A DNA stretch of 64,000 nt from Gonocerus acuteangulatus (GCA_946811695.1 OX328123.1:120131515-120195514); one strand, 5' to 3'. Positions 33,797 to 46,137 are shown, counted from the stretch's first letter. Notes: generated by a model from the sequence alone, not told the origin. Made by a program: numbers and translations.

Positions 33797-34569
33797 TTAA
33801 TTTTGTAATTAATTTGCTTCCTGAGTTATGTTTACACATGGCACCTACTACACTACTTCATTAATAAAAAAAACTTCATATTTTCGCCTTTTGATCTGAC
33901 GCAGGAACAGGATACAGTCCCTCTAGTGGGAGATAGCGCTCCTTGCGGCGGCCTTGCGAACCTACGCCTGGTGGGCAATTCTATTGAAATATATTAGAAA
34001 GTAAACCCCCCTTTCCGATAGACCGATTTAGATCATTTTTACAAAACGTCTTTCTCGTGAGTCACCCACGACGTATACCGCGTTTCGTTACAATACAGCA
34101 GAAATTACGACCGGCATGAGTATATTTGTAATTTGGGTCCGGAGTAAACTCCCCCCCCCCCCCTCCTAATGAACTGATTTTGTTTATTTTTACAACACAT
34201 ATTCATCTGTAGATTACCACTACGAATACCGAGTTTCGTCAAAATATATCAAAAATCACGGCTGGTAGTGGCGAATTGGTATTGTGGGTCCGGAGTAAAG
34301 CCCCCCTCCTAATGAATCGATTTAGTTTATTTTTATATCTCACTTGTCTCTCTATATTACCACTACGAATACCAAGTTTCGTTGAAATATAACAAATATT
34401 ACGGCTGGCATGGACAAATTAGTGTTTTGGGTTCGGGGTAAACCCCCCCCCCCTTCCGGTAGACCGATTTTGGTGGTTAACGAACTCGTTCAATCGTTTG
34501 CTAATTGAATGCTATATACCAAGTTTCGTGTGGAAAAAACAAAAACTCTGGCCGCTATCGTCTTAACAG

Positions 34570-34637
<68 letters not shown>

Positions 34638-34758
34638 TTTAACGGGGGTCATTTTCGGTGTCTACTAGGTAGGATCAATAAAGATTTGAAGACATTTTTT
34701 AAAAATTCCGTCATGAGTGCAACCTCAATAGCTACTTTCCTTCGGAGGAAAGTGCTAA
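33797..34758 (+). mobile_element. Family A Helitron-like element, 5'-truncated, with four ~147-bp units
   Basis: Lacks the 5' terminus. Internal units starting at GTTTCG (34083, 34233, 34375, 34523) repeat about every 147 bp, each with 'ggtccggagtaaa'-like and C-run segments. (TA)n lies at 34573-34634. The 3' end is ACTTTCC-loop-GGAAAGT then GCTAA (34758). Confidence 0.75.
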
Positions 34759-35081
34759 TAAAGAATGATATAACTAATGATTAGAAATATACTTGGGAAA
34801 ATTAAAAACTTCAAATTCCTTCACAATACGTTTTTGTTTACGCAGCAAGCGATTTCAGTAACTCCTGCTACCATCCTCAGAGCTTTAATATTAAGCCTCT
34901 TTTGAAATATAGATAATTTTTTTTATTATTAAAAATATAATACAGCAAGGGAAATAGTTTTTAGCACTTTCCTCCGATGGAAAGTAGCTATTGAGGTTGC
35001 ACTCATGACGGAATTTTTGAAAAATGTCTTCGAATCTTCATCGATCCTACCTAGTAAGCACCGAAAATGACCCCCGTTCAA

Positions 35082-35154
<73 letters not shown>

Positions 35155-35157
<3 letters not shown>

Positions 35158-36721
35158 GAAGGTGTTGTATCTCTGACCGTCTTGTACCTTTGACCACCGA
35201 GGCTGTCGCGGCACGTAGCAACATTTTATAAATTTTGCTGTAATTAGTGTTTAGCTCCTTCACTAGAGGGCTTGTGTAACCTACTTTGGATTATTCAAGT
35301 CAAAGAGGGTTCTTGCAAAAAATTCGTATCCATTTCTATCATAAAAGTGTAAGTTATTTATTGATGACGTTTTGCCTCATAATATTTTTTGTATTAAGTC
35401 TTTTTAGATGGAAATAATTTGAAAAAGTAGCTATTACAATAAGAAACATGGTGTAGCTTCTGAAATTGATTTATCTTAACCCTAAAATTTTTAGCATGCA
35501 TTTTAATTTGCACTACCGGCGTGTTGTACCTCTGACCACGACTAGTTGTACCTTTGACCAGGTCAAAGGTACAACACACCAGAGTAATTTTTACATAATT
35601 CAACTTTTATGTTCTTTTGCTACAATTTTTTTAAAAACAATTACTATTGGTTTCTTCAATTGTTCAAAGAATTTAAAAAATAATAAATTAAATAAGTTCA
35701 AACTGACTTTATTAATCCTCAGTGAAGCAGTTCGAACCTATCGCCCCTTATTGTTCCACTTGAAGTTGTAAGACCTCATCGAAAAGCGGAGGCAAGGAAA
35801 ATGTCAAATAGGGACCGGCCTAAAGGGAAACCTCGTATCGTGACAGACATTCCTGAAAAGCTAATTATTGAAGGTGAAAAAAAAACGAAAGCATCATCCT
35901 AAACGTAAGACACCACATACAAATAAACTCCTTCCTAAAAAAGTGGTAAATAAAAAGAAAATTATTCTAATAACAGTTCGGATTCTGATACTGATGAGGA
36001 AATTTCTTCAGGCGAAAGTGATGTTGATTGATAGTGATTGATGAATGATGAAGTCGATAACCAGCAACAATTTGAAAAATATGGAAAAAGGAATTTTTTT
36101 ACTTTTTAAAAATAAAAGAAAAAAGATTATTACATATTTCGTCGCAGAGATCTGTGGTATTAAATGTCCAATGTTTAAGATCCAATATTTCAAAAAACAA
36201 ACTTTAAGTGACAAGTTTACGAGAGAAGATGAAAATTTATATGATATTGATGTTGAAGACATTGTGGCTTAACTTCCATACCCTACTATTGCTAGTGGAT
36301 CTGCTTGACAGTTAAAACGTGATTTGACTGGATTTTTCAGCATATTAAGCATAACAAAATATCAATAATAGCTTTTCATTATGCTTACATCCATGTCCTG
36401 TTTTTATTAAACTTACAATTAATTATAATATTACTCAAAACAATTTTTTTTCTGCATTGCTGTGTTGTTTTTGCGTGGTCAGAGGTACAACACCCCATGG
36501 TCAAAGGTACAACTACATGTTGTACCTTTGACCACTGTACGATTATTTTTTTAAAAATTAATAAAAAATATTAAATGTAAAGTTAGAACCTTGAAAAAAT
36601 TAAATATGATAAACAATAGAATACTAATTACAATGAAATAAAAAAAAATGAATTTATCCTTAACATTCTAGCTAAAAAAAATTCAATTGTGCAAAGTGGT
36701 CAAAGGTACAACACCTTCCCC
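35155..36721 (+). mobile_element. Pogo-like (Tc1/mariner superfamily) DNA transposon, defective
   Basis: The terminal inverted repeats begin GGGGAAGGTGTTGTA on both sides and are flanked by TA, as expected for TA-target insertion into the (TA)n of a family A element. The core motif GTTGTACCTTTGACCA occurs, in either orientation and with small changes, about nine times, clustered near both ends (35163-35200, 35523-35575, 36475-36535, 36696-36712). At 35545-35575 two copies form a 15-bp-arm palindrome. Such subterminal repeats usually bind transposase. Only the decayed 3' part of a transposase gene remains. Confidence 0.75.
35768..36308 (+). pseudogene. Pogo/Tigger-like transposase, C-terminal remnant
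   Basis: Reading several frames gives PHRKAEARKMSNRDRPKGKP then RIVTDIPEKLIIEGEKK, a basic tail (KRKHHPKRKT), an acidic stretch SDSDTDEEISSGESDVD, and a final domain KIITYFVAEICGIK...FKIQYFKK...DIDVEDIVA followed by LPYP. This order (RK-rich region, I-x-T-D-x-P-E-K motif, acidic Ser/Asp run, YxVxxI...KFxRR-like domain ending VxxEDIVxxLPxP) is that of the C-terminal tail of insect pogo-type transposases. The DDE catalytic core and DNA-binding domain are absent. Frameshifts and stops interrupt it. Confidence 0.65.
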
Positions 36722-37499
36722 TATATATATGTATATATATTTATATATGTGTCCGTTAAGACGATACAGGCCAGAGTTTTGGTTTTTTCGCCACGAAACT
36801 TGGAATGTAGTATTCTTCCATCAAATGATTGAACGAGTTCGTTAACCAACGAAATCGGTCCATGTGGAGGGGGGGGGGGGGTTTACTCCGGTGCCAAAGT
36901 AGTTATTTGCCAATACCAGCCATAATATTTGTTATATTTTAATGAAACTCGGTATTCGTAGTGGTTAACTGAACAGAAAAAAATTGTTATAAAAATAAAC
37001 TAAATCGGTTGACTAGAAAATGGGGGTTTACTCCGGACAGAAATTACTAATTTCCTTATACCGGTCGTAATTTCTGTTGTATTGTTACGAAACTCTTTAT
37101 ACGTCCTGGCTACCTAATAAGAAAGAAGTGTCGTGAAAATGTACCTAATCGGTCTATTGGAAGGGGGGGTTACTTTGTACTATGTTTGAATTGAATTCTC
37201 CCGCCAAACGTAGGTTCGCGAAACTCATCAGGATCAATAGATCAAAATGTGAATCTTTGTGTATTTATTACGTAGTGTAGTACCCCGCACACACAAAATT
37301 CTGGAAGGAAATTAATTACAAAATTAATAATTGAAACAGCTGCTCATAATAATAAATGCAAAAGAGTAAAACAATTAATGTTTTTATTTTATTTATTTAT
37401 TTATATAGGTTATTTTAAGCAAATTATTCAGGAATGCACTCGACCCTACCCAATTCTGAGGAAAGTGCTTAGTTATGAAGCTCCTGCGTGACGGACTTT

Positions 37500-37607
37500 T
37501 TATTTTATTTATCTATATAGGTTAGTTTAAGCAAATTATTCAGAAATGCACTCGACACTACCCAATTTTGAGGAAAGTGCTTAGATATGTAGCTCCTGCG
37601 CGACGGA
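37500..37607 (-). repeat. Extra copy of the family A 5' end (tandem)
   Basis: Repeats 37385-37495 with few changes: 'taagcaaattattcagaaat', CCCAATTTTGAGGAAAGTGC, and the end inverting to TCCGTCGCGCAGGAGC at 37607. The outer boundary is duplicated head to tail. Confidence 0.75.
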
Positions 37608-37804
37608 CTTTTATTTGTTGCAACATTTACCTTGCATTTTATTTTTTACTAATATCATTCGTAATTATTTAGGTAGCCCAAATCGTAAGTTCTCTTGTTT
37701 TTGTTGTGTTTATTACATCTATTATTTCTCGTTGAGAGGTTGGAATAAGGAACAATGTATCTGAACTAATATTTATCCTATGTGTCAGTTTCTTGTCTGC
37801 TGCT

Positions 37805-38265
37805 TTAAGCATTATCTGTTTCTACTATTTCTAGTGAATTAGTGACGTAATTATTTAATATTTCTGCTGCCTCTGTCTCTTCTAATCGTTCCCTTTTTAT
37901 TTCTAGCGTTATAGACTCATGTATTTTGTTTTCACTGTTTATAATAACCCAAAGTGTTTTATTTTTGTTATTGCAGTTAGATACAATATTCCCAAAAAAG
38001 GTTCTTTTTTTTATTTAGTGCAATAATTTTTTAATTGTTCATTATTTAATATTTTCTGCAATTCGTGAAGAGCTCTCATTTTTATGCTAGAAAGTTTTAT
38101 TCCCTTTGTGGTCCATGGTTTATCTTTGTGAAACCTGTGATTTTTTTTTTTTTTTTTTCATTTAGGGGTAAAAAGTTGTTAATGTAAATCAATATTTTGT
38201 CATAAAATAAATTGAATATTGTATTTATATCTGTTTCTAATCCGTCCCAAGTTTTTATTACCATT
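37805..38265 (-). pseudogene. LINE ORF2 remnant (endonuclease-RT linker)
   Basis: Minus-strand frames give FNLFYDKILIYINNFLPLNE, KPWTTKGIKLSSIKMRAL, NNEQLKNYCTK and, after a frame change, NKTLWVIINSENKIHESITL...AAEILNNYVTNSLE. This is the order seen between endonuclease and reverse transcriptase in RTE/Jockey/I-type LINEs (W-x-T-x-G-I-K-x-S, then NK-x-K-x-W-x-I-I-N, then A-x-x-F/Y-N-x-Y). Stops and frameshifts show decay. The clade cannot be set from this piece. Confidence 0.6.
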
Positions 38266-38391
38266 GCCTTCTTTAGTTTCTCTAATCTGTTCTTGTCTAC
38301 TTATCTATATATCATTGACTAAGCGAGAATAGCAGGAAAAAGCCCCTTCGTAGTGCGAAGACCCATTTTTATGAGAAAGCATTCTGTCTTT

Positions 38392-38875
38392 GTCTGCCCT
38401 CGCCAGTCCGGAAGTAGCTTGGGGAGAGCGTGTTTGTCAGCCCTCGCCAGTCCGGAAGTAGCTTGGGGAGAGCGTGTTTGTCAGCCCCCGCCAGTCCGGA
38501 AATAGCTTGGGGAGAGCGTGTTTGTCAGCCCTCGCCAGTCCGGAAGTAGCTTGGGGAGAGCGTGTTTGTCAGCCCCCGCCAGTCCGGAAATAGCTTGGGG
38601 AGAGCGTGTTTGTCAGCCCTCGCCAGTCCGGAAGTAGCTTGGGGAGAGCGTGTTTGTCAGCCCTCGCCAGTCCGGAAGTAGCTTGGGGAGAGCTTATTTG
38701 TCAGCCCTCGCCAGTCCGGAAGTAGCTTGGGGAGAGCGTGTTTGTCAGCCCTCGCCAGTCCGGAAGTAGCTTGGGGGGAGCGTGTTTGTCAGCCCTCGCC
38801 AGTCCGGAAGTAGCTTCGGGAGAGCGTGTTTGTCAGCCCTCGCCAGTCCGGATGTTGCTTGGGGAGAGCGTGTTT
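38392..38875. repeat. Minisatellite: 11 exact-length units of 44 bp
   Basis: The unit begins GTCAGCCCTCGCCAGTCCGG and continues to GAGAGCGTGTTT. All 11 units are 44 bp (484 bp total). It is much richer in G+C than the surroundings. Units 3 and 5 share CCCCC and GGAAATAG variants while units 2 and 4 do not, showing an 88-bp duplication. Units 7, 9, 10 and 11 carry private changes. 44 is not a multiple of three, so it does not encode a repeated peptide. Confidence 0.97.
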
Positions 38876-39395
38876 GTCAGCGCCCACGAGTGCAGGAGCA
38901 GCGGTAAATAACCCATTCCTATAGCCGTAAATTACACAATCTGAATAGTTTTCACATTTCGTTACGCGCATAAGATTTTCTTTTACACAATAATTTTTCA
39001 ATGTTAATGATAATTCTAGCAACTCCAGCTGTCTGGTTCCTCGTACTCCTAGATATCGATAGATAGGAACCTCCAAGAGTTAGTAAGGCCTCCGCTCATT
39101 AGGCGATATGAACCATTTCGCAGGAGTCAGCTTCTGGGACTGTTAGGAAACAACCCCTCTACACCCCACCCCTTTCCATGTAATTGCACCAACTTGCTCC
39201 CAAACTAATTCCAACTCCTCTCTATAGGATTTAGACGCCAGCCTTCACTTCAATCCTCACTCCATTTATATATATCTTAATTCCATCTTCTTCATTAAAT
39301 CAACATTTGACGCTTCGGAGAACCTTTACGGCTAATACGTATTTTTCGAAATATTTATTACTCCTAGCAGTACCTGTACGTTGAAAGGAGCGCAG

Positions 39396-39398
<3 letters not shown>
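38876..39398. other. Unassigned sequence
   Basis: Right flank of the minisatellite. It contains minus-strand ORF sequence without a domain. Confidence 0.4.

Positions 39399-39453
<55 letters not shown>
39399..39453. repeat. (TA)n microsatellite
   Basis: Abuts the left end of foldback element 3. Confidence 0.97.
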
Positions 39454-39454
<1 letters not shown>

Positions 39455-39455
<1 letters not shown>

Positions 39456-40465
39456 CAGCTCTTGTCTGTTTGTTCTTATACAAATCCACGTCGTTTGACC
39501 GATTTTGACCCAACTTGGCACACACGTAAGTTTTGATCCGGGGAGTGTCATAGGCTAGTTCAACGTTGTCTACGACTCACAGTTCGGAGGTCACGGGTTT
39601 GAAATTGTGAACCCGAACAGTTACAGATTTGGTAAAATGTTCAAATTTAAATGATGATGTAAAACACTAGTTAATATTGAAGTCTGTTGTACTGAGAGTT
39701 ATTGATTCATATCTCATTTTTAATAATATAATATAAATTCAATAGAGGCTAGTATAAAAATGCATATTTTATTATTTCTTATATTGTGAAAAATTGTTTT
39801 GTGATGGAGAAAAACTAAGTTCATATTCTGATTCAGCACACACATATTAAGGATGACATATTAAAATAAAAAACCCAGACAAAAAGTTAAATTTTGCAGA
39901 TCTGTGTAATTTTTCCTGGAGTAAAACCGCTCGTCTAATAGACCTATTTTTAGATCAAACTAGCTGTTACCAGGCGTGCCATGCTACACCTACTTTCTGC
40001 ATATAGAAAAGCCAAAATAAATTAGAAACCAAAATCTTAAAATCTAATAACACGAATCTGTAACTGTTTCGAGTGCATGACCTCCCAACTGTGAGTCCTA
40101 GATGACTTTGACCTAACCTATAACACCCCCCGTATCAAGACATACATTTATGCCATGTTTGATAAAAATCGGTCTAACGGTGTGGATTTTTATAGGGAAC
40201 AAACATACAGACAGACTGCTGGTAGAGGTTTTTGACCTAGCCTACGGCACTCTCCAGATTAGGATCTACCTGTGTACCGAGTTTAGTCAAAATCAGACGA
40301 ACAGTGTGGATTTTTATAGGGAACAAACATACAGACAGACAGCTGGTAGACGTTTTTGACATAGCCTAGAAGATTTCCTGTATCAAGACCTACCATTATT
40401 CCAAGTTTGGTCAAAATTGGTCATACGGTGTGGTTTTGTATAACGAACAAACAGACAGACACGTG
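39455..40465. mobile_element. Foldback element 3 with unequal tandem units
   Basis: The left arm (39455-39645) and right arm (40045-40465) are inverse-complementary in order: 'tgtctgtttgttcttatac' pairs with 40440-40460, the 'gactcacagttcggaggtca' block with 40078-40100, and 'gaacagttacagattt' with 40045-40060. The right arm carries three units of about 123 bp (GTTT at 40158, 40281, 40405) where the left has one. The loop is 39645-40045. The element runs into family B at 40470. No ORF. Confidence 0.7.
40158..40440. repeat. Tandem ~123-bp units, about 2.5 copies
   Basis: Each unit has GTTT-GTCAAAAT, then GTGTGGATTTTTATAGGGAA, then ACAAACATACAGACAGAC. Lies in the right arm of foldback 3. Confidence 0.85.
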
Positions 40466-40469
40466 ATTT

Positions 40470-40604
40470 TTAGCGCGGTTCCTCCCTCCCCCATAGGGAG
40501 GAACCCCGCTTATAAGGTTGATACAATGAAACAATCCGGAAGTGCCGACTAGAAAATTTCGCGTTTCAGAACCCCTAGAGACCGAAAATAACGGTGGTTC
40601 AAAT

Positions 40605-40674
<70 letters not shown>

Positions 40675-42290
40675 CTGTTCGCTCTGTAGCTCCCAGACGA
40701 ATGGTCCGATTTTTGGTACAAAAATCCTTCGTCCAATTTGAAAGGTCAAGTTCGTTAACCAGCAAAATCCGCCTACTGGAAGATGGCGTTTGGGGCGAAA
40801 TTCGCGCAAAAAAAATCGTAACGCTTACGTTTTTGAGTTCATAAGCTTGTAAGTACTCGTTTTATATGCTTCCTGGGCTAGGAAAACGAATGACACCATT
40901 TTTAAGGCGATAGCTTCAACCGTTTTCGAGAAAATTGGAAAAATAGTTTTTGAATACCGTTTTTGGTTTGGGTACTTAGAATCATGGGATTCAGTTGAAA
41001 CATTTTCTGCATGTCCTACTTTCATCAAAACTAATATGTTGAAATTTTGGTTACGTTTGGAGTTAAGGAAGGGTTAGAATAAAATATTTTATTAACAGAC
41101 ATAAAAAGTTTTAGTAACTTTGTTTACTTTCCTTAATATCTCGAAAAAGGTTGAGAATCTTGGTAAACGGAAGAATACCATTAGAAAGCTTATTAAATGC
41201 TCTAAAAAAAAGGTTCTAATGAAAGTTTTGATTAGGCGATGTCAATCGGAGAAATAAGAGCTTAAAACTTTAAAGTAATTGATTTCGCTTATTCGAACTG
41301 TTCTTTTTGTCTGTTTTTTTATTCCTTGTTATTTTTTAATTGCTTATAGTTGGATAATGTATTTGAAAATAAAACAGGTTAAGAAAAATAAGAAAAACAA
41401 TTTATTGTTAGAGATATGGATTTCCAAGATATAGCTTTTCAACTGCATAGCGTCCTTCTTAGGGAGGGTTGTTTGTCTTTGATTCTGGTACTTAGAATTA
41501 TGGGATACAGTTGAAACATTTTCTACGTGTTCGAATTTCATCAACAATAATATCTTGAAATTTTGGTTACGTTTGGAGTTAAGGAAGGGTTAGAATAAAA
41601 TATTTTATTAACAGACAAAAAAAGTTTTGGTAACTTTGTATACTTTCGTTAGTATCTCGAAAACCGTTAACAATCTTGTGAAGCGGAAGATTACCATTCG
41701 AAAGCTTACTAAATGCTCTACAAAAAAGGTTCTAAAGAAAGTTTTAATTAGGCGATGTCAATCGGAGAAATAAGTGCTTAAAACTTTAAATTAATTGATT
41801 TCGTTTATTCGAATGGTTCTTTTTGTCTGTTTTATTCCTTGTTATTTTTTAATTGCTTATAGTTGGATAATGTATTTGACAATAAAACTGGTTAAGTAAA
41901 ATAACAAAAACAATTTATTGTTAGAAATATAGATTTCCAGGATTCCAAGACCTTGTCACTAGCGGGTCCGTTGTTAGTGTTAGCCGACCCTTCCAGGTAA
42001 GATTGTAAATCATGACCTTTCAAGACTTTACTACTCACAGGAATGGCGTTAGTGACCTTAAGGGATGACACGCCATTAAAATAATTAATTAAAAAAAAAA
42101 AAGACTGGTGGAACCAAAATAATAACTGCTTCTATTTTAATCTTTCCAGTGGACGGGCAAGCAGAACTATTTCATCTCCCGTATAAACAATCTTGTTCTT
42201 CCATCATTATAGCACCAAAATTATAGTGTAGTGATCTGTAGGTGCACTATTTTTAAGTAATATGTATTTTAATCTGCTAATATTTTTTCA

Positions 42291-42338
<48 letters not shown>

Positions 42339-42401
42339 TCCAAATTAGACTAGGGATATGAACGGAACTGAGCTAAGATGATGCAGTACCTGCGAGACGG
42401 A
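40470..42401 (-). mobile_element. Family B Helitron-like element (B6) with internal duplication and an insert
   Basis: Minus strand, 3' terminus TTAGCGCGGTTCCTCCC at 40470, (TA)n at 40609-40670, 5' end inverting to TCCGTCTCGCAGGTACTGCA at 42401. It is nearly identical to the copy at 48804-50020 over its first ~750 bp. A segment around 40980-41310 recurs at about 41495-41860, a partial tandem duplication. A poly(A)-tailed insert occupies 42149-42334. Confidence 0.78.
42149..42334 (+). mobile_element. Short retroposed insert with AATAAA and 42-nt poly(A)
   Basis: The host element reads AATCTTTCCAAATTAGAC without interruption at 49958-49975. Here TCTTTCCA occurs at 42141-42148 and again at 42335-42342, bracketing 186 bp that end in AATAAA merged with a 42-nt A run. 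This looks like the 3' end of a polyadenylated RNA inserted by LINE machinery. The source transcript is not recognised. The long intact A tract suggests it is recent. Confidence 0.75.
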
Positions 42402-43087
42402 CTTTTATATATATAGATTTGGTTATCCGCAATATTCCTTGGGTTGTACAAGATCATATCGTAATTCTCCCATTTTATAATGAATACAATGGCTATTTCT
42501 GTTTATATATTTTTTTAATTCTGGATGTATTAACTGTAAATTCTCTTTATCAAGATTCAATACGTCTCGTTTCTGGTATCAGTATATCTGTATAGCGAAC
42601 ACGAACAACGATATCGTCGATTTACGACACACTATACTCTTCATTTTTTTAAATAGTAAAAACTGCAGCATGAAATGCAAATAAGATAAGCTCTTTTTAT
42701 GTAGACGATTCAGTTTTTGTCAGCACTGTTCACAAGTGGGTTTCTCAGATCCGGTCTGGAGCTTTCTACCTGGAATACCCTCTGTGGGCTGTCCGAAGCT
42801 CAATGTTCGATTTTACAGTCCAAGAATGAATTAATGTCAGTTTATTACACTTCCAGTCCTACATACCAGCTAGATTTCAATCATGGACCCTTCAAGTTTA
42901 TTTAATAATATCATAACCTCCCACTTATCTAGGACATGATTCAATACCCCAACATCAGAATACTCCAAATTATTAGAATAGTCGTTCGGTTGCTTTTTTA
43001 GTCACCCTAAAGGTCCAATTACTAGGTTTTATTCGAAATTTTGCCATTTACCTTTTCTAAATTACTAACATAAGATAGCAAGGCCTT
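42402..43087. other. Unassigned sequence
   Basis: No repeat family recognised. A 62-aa ORF at 42717 has no domain. Confidence 0.4.
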
Positions 43088-43227
43088 TTAGCGCGGTTCC
43101 GCCCTCCCTCCATAGGGAGGAACCCCCCTTATTAGGTTGACCTCATGACGCAATCCGGAAGTTCCGACTAGAAACTTTTGCGTTTCCGAACCCCTAGAGA
43201 ACGAAAATAACGGTGGTTCAAATTTTT

Positions 43228-43479
<252 letters not shown>

Positions 43480-43853
43480 TTGTCTGTTCGTGCTCTGGAA
43501 TTCGTTAACCAGCCGAATCCGCCCACAGGAACATGGTTTTTGAAGCGAAATATGCGCGAAACAAATCGTTGCGCTTACTTCATATGCTTGCAAGTACTCG
43601 TTTTATAGGCTTCTTAGCCTAGGAAAACGAATGAAACCATTTTTAAGGCGATAGCTTTAACTTTTTTCGAGAAAAGTGGCAAAATAGTGGTTTAAATGCG
43701 TTTTTGGTTTGGGTTTTTAGACACATGGGATTCAGTTAAAAAAATGTCTGCATGTTTGAAATTCATATAAACAAACATGATTAAATTTTGTTTACGTTTG
43801 GAGTTAAGGAAGGATTAAAATAAAATATTTTATTTTTAGACATGAAAAGTTCT

Positions 43854-43996
43854 AGGCCATTTGCGCTGACATCCAGGGGCAGCGAGGAATTTTCCCAACG
43901 AGCCGTGAGATGAGAAAATTCCTGCAGCCGGATGGGAATTGAACCCACCATCTTCCGCTTATGAGTCCAAGGCGCTCTCCACTAGACCACGGGAGA
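43854..43996 (-). repeat. SINE2, near full length, inside family B
   Basis: Minus strand: head 'tctcccgtggtctagtggag', B box GGGTTCAATTCCCATC, body 'gcaggaattttctcatctca', then 'cctggatgtcagcgcaaatg'. It is inserted after the family B sequence 'agacatgaaaagttcta', uninterrupted at 49435-49450. Confidence 0.8.
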
Positions 43997-44534
43997 CTTC
44001 ATTTTCCTTAATATCTCGAAAAGGGTTAGAAATCTTGGTAAGCGTAAGGTTACCTTTCGAAAGCTTACTAAATGCTCTACAAAAAAGATTCTGAAGTAAT
44101 TTTCGATTAGGTGATGTGAATCGGAGAAATAAGTGCTTAAAACTTGTGTATGTTTTGTTCTTTTGAACGGGGTTTTGTAGTTGTTTAGCTTACTTTTTAA
44201 TTGGTTGTTTTTTTGTTTTGTTTTTTATTTATTTGTAGAATTAGTACTATAGTAGAAGAGTAAAAGAAAATGTAAACATTTTGATATTTTTCAATACATT
44301 GATGAGTGAGATTAGTATCTCTAGAAGGGGATGAAGGGTGCAGCCTGACCCTTCCAGGTAACAAGTAAAAGCAAGTAACAGGTAATGCAATTAAAGCTTT
44401 TCAAGAAAGATCCAACCAAGAAAGGATCAAAATAATAACTGTTTTTATTTTAATCTTTCCAAATGAGAGTCTCATTATGAGACTAGGGATAAGAAAGGAA
44501 CCGCGGTAAAATGACGCAGTACCTGCGAGTCGGA

Positions 44535-46137
44535 CTTTTTCGAATGCAAGCCATTCGAGTTTGAAATTATTTCAACATTACACAATATATTGCTTCAACT
44601 GTACAATATATTTGTATTATACAGTTGAATTATGAACAATATCATTAAAATGTTAATTATTGTTTACACCAATAAATAATATCCTAAAAATGAGCACGAG
44701 CTTTTGGAGTGACCATAAACTGCATGATAGAATTATGTTTACGGGTCTTTTTGCGATGACCACACTGGATGTGGTCTTCGCAAACATACCCATGTTTACT
44801 ATACGCAGATCCTGTTGGTCTTTCTATAAACAACAAAATTTTATCGAGTAAAATATATATCGATCCCGTTATTAGAACAATCTCTCTCCCTAATAGCCCC
44901 CCCCCCCGTTACTGAAATTGACTTAAGACGACCAACCCCCGGGGCCCTAGTAACTGCGAGTACGGTGTCAACTTGCACCATCATAGAGGGCTCAAGTGGT
45001 TTAAGTCTTAAGTTACTTACGAAATGGGGTTAAGTCCTCCTCCTACTTCTCGATAATATTATCAAGGCGGAACTTCGTCAGATCTAATCAATTGTCACAC
45101 ACTTTACCCTCGTCTTATTCCTTACAAACTTTGTCTAATCATTACTCATTGAGACTAATTGGCTCAAACAGAACTTGTAACTTTCAAAACACGTTTTCTC
45201 TTAGAGATACCGAGTTTTATATATGTTCTTATCAATGCAGATTACTTGATAACAAAATATTTCAAAACAAGTTTCAAGTCGAAATTGAATAAAACGTTTT
45301 TTTTTTTTGTTTTTTTTTAATTTAACTGTTATGTCCAAAACCTCAACTATCTCCATCTTGATAATTTTCAAGCATGAGTTTTCCTTCTATTTAATCTAAA
45401 AAGTAAGTCCGACTTTTAATCTCAGTAGCTACCGTCATCTTAGTTTCTAGTATTAGTGATGCATGGAAATTAACTGCAATATATTGTAAAAACTTCCCTG
45501 ACAAATTTAAGTGGAATCAATAATAAAATAATGAATAATAATATCAATATTTTACTTGTAACCTAACCCGAAAACAACTCCTTAACCCAGGCTGAATGAA
45601 TGTGAAATATTTGTGTATATGCGTCAACATATCTACAAGCGTGAAGTTTATGATTATATAATACATAGGCAGAACATATTGTATAACTTAAGAAACATTA
45701 AACAGTACATTTTAAACAAAAACCTGGTTATGTGCAACAATCAGGAATCAAAGTAACATTAAGTTTAAAGAATTCAAGATTGAATAATTAAATACAATAA
45801 TATATCACACTGAGGTTTATTTTATTCTAGTTTTCACCATTTGGTGATAAAACTATAGCTCGCTGAGGGTTTATTTACAAGGGTACCTTTATAAAATGAA
45901 ATGCCTAACTTTATCTGACACTTTGGGCGTTAATAACCTACTAGGTTGATACGCTATATTTGTTTTGTTTTTTTGTTTGTTTTAAAAAAAAAAACAAAAA
46001 AACATTAATTCTGAAATTTTGATAACTGAAATTTTTCGGGGCTGTCTTTGCAATTGCAATGATTATTTGAATTCAATAATAATTCATCTTTTATTTTACT
46101 TTAAACATCTTTGATTTTTAAATGTTGAATAATAATG
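44535..46137. other. Unassigned sequence
   Basis: Includes a C run at 44900-44911 and T runs. Several short ORFs without domains. No repeat recognised. Confidence 0.4.

Larger units (their letters stand above)
34961..37495 (-). mobile_element. Family A Helitron-like element split by a pogo-like transposon
   Basis: Minus strand. The 3' terminus TTAGCACTTTCC is at 34961. The (TA)n tract at 35085-35154 resumes at 36722-36748 on the far side of the inserted DNA transposon. The ~147-bp units follow, and the 5' end inverts to TCCGTCACGCAGGAGC at 37495. Without the insert the element is about 970 bp. Confidence 0.75.

Noticed and set aside
36045..36272. 75-aa ORF as an independent gene
   Set aside because: It is the C-terminal domain of the decayed pogo-like transposase between the element's own inverted repeats.
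38392..38875. CRISPR-like array
   Set aside because: Units are head-to-tail with no spacers, and the genome is eukaryotic; it is a minisatellite.
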